This document shows, piece by piece, positions 5,157-5,372 of a stretch of 5,372 nucleotides of DNA (within the stretch, counting starts at the first letter, position 1; every line of letters begins with the position of its first letter). The notes under the pieces were generated by a model, which saw only the letters and a program-made list of their open reading frames with translations, ran no database searches and was not told the DNA's origin. A program made the position numbers and the translations under genes. Where the stretch lies: the NCBI GenBank assembly GCA_030918015.1, contig JAUPTP010000202.1, positions 1-5,372 on the forward strand, given 5' to 3'. Source of the DNA: Pseudomonadota bacterium (lineage in GTDB: Bacteria; Pseudomonadota; Gammaproteobacteria; Burkholderiales; Burkholderiaceae_C).

Positions 5157-5372
5157 TCATGCCGACGGACCGGGCGCAGGGCGGGGATCGCGACGGCCGA
5201 AGAGGGCGGTGCCGACCCGCACGATCGTCGCGCCTTCCAGGATGGCGGCTTCCAGGTCGTCGCTCATGCCCATCGACAGCGTGTCGAGCGCCAGGCCCTC
5301 GGCGCGCAGCTGCGCGAGCAGCGCGTGCAGCGCGCGGTGCGGCGCGCGCTGCGCCTCCAGGCCCTCGGCCGG
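5157..5372 (-). CDS. yggS: YggS/PLPBP-family pyridoxal-phosphate homeostasis protein, C-terminal fragment
   Basis: The last 71 codons and stop are present; the 5' part lies beyond the right edge. YggS-family proteins hold pyridoxal 5'-phosphate in an alanine-racemase-like barrel without known catalytic turnover, and help buffer PLP and amino-acid pools in the cytoplasm. The diagnostic segment reads LDTLSMGMSDDLEAAILEGATIVRVGTALFGRRD, ending about 11 residues before the stop. It closely matches the C-terminal PLP-phosphate-binding signature of E. coli YggS (L-S-M-G-M-S-D-D-x-E-A-A-I and V-R-x-G-T-A-x-F-G). The end is a Pro-rich tail, RPAPGPSA. In many proteobacteria yggS is followed directly by proC on the same strand; here the next same-strand gene is hsp20, and proC lies about 5 kb further on. 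No terminator is visible after the stop, so read-through into hsp20 is possible. The alanine-racemase-like N-terminal part with the PLP lysine is outside the window. Confidence 0.93.
   Translation of the reverse strand, partial: PAEGLEAQRAPHRALHALLAQLRAEGLALDTLSMGMSDDLEAAILEGATIVRVGTALFGRRDPRPAPGPSA

Overview
This G+C-rich window most likely comes from a proteobacterial chromosome, probably a betaproteobacterium. The reasons are the strong third-position G/C bias, a short PutA paired with a divergent Lrp-type regulator, and a YggS/ProC pair. The taxonomic call is an inference from style and family content, not from a marker gene.

Layout from left to right: (i) the first 24 codons of proC (minus strand, running off the left edge); (ii) a short non-coding strip with an A+T-rich patch; (iii) a two-gene type II toxin-antitoxin cassette on the plus strand (RelE/HigB-type toxin, then a BrnA-like ribbon-helix-helix antitoxin); (iv) putA on the minus strand, a complete 1014-residue bifunctional proline catabolic enzyme; (v) a 98-bp divergent control region; (vi) an Lrp/AsnC-family regulator on the plus strand; (vii) an Hsp20 small heat-shock protein on the minus strand with a near-textbook sigma-32 promoter and a leader of about 145 nt; (viii) the last 71 codons of a YggS/PLPBP-family protein (minus strand, running off the right edge).

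The theme is proline. ProC makes proline from pyrroline-5-carboxylate, PutA oxidises proline through pyrroline-5-carboxylate to glutamate, and the Lrp-type protein is well placed to switch putA on. YggS is a PLP-homeostasis protein whose gene commonly sits directly before proC in proteobacteria. Here yggS and proC keep the same strand and order but are separated by about 5 kb holding putA, lrp, hsp20 and the toxin-antitoxin pair, which looks like an opened-up yggS-proC operon. The heat-shock gene starts from its own promoter, placed one base after the yggS stop codon.

I see no RNA genes, CRISPR array, insertion sequence or phage gene. No clearly new multi-gene system is evident. The most distinctive signals are the sigma-32 promoter with its start-site palindrome, the mixed toxin-antitoxin pairing, and the split yggS/proC pair.
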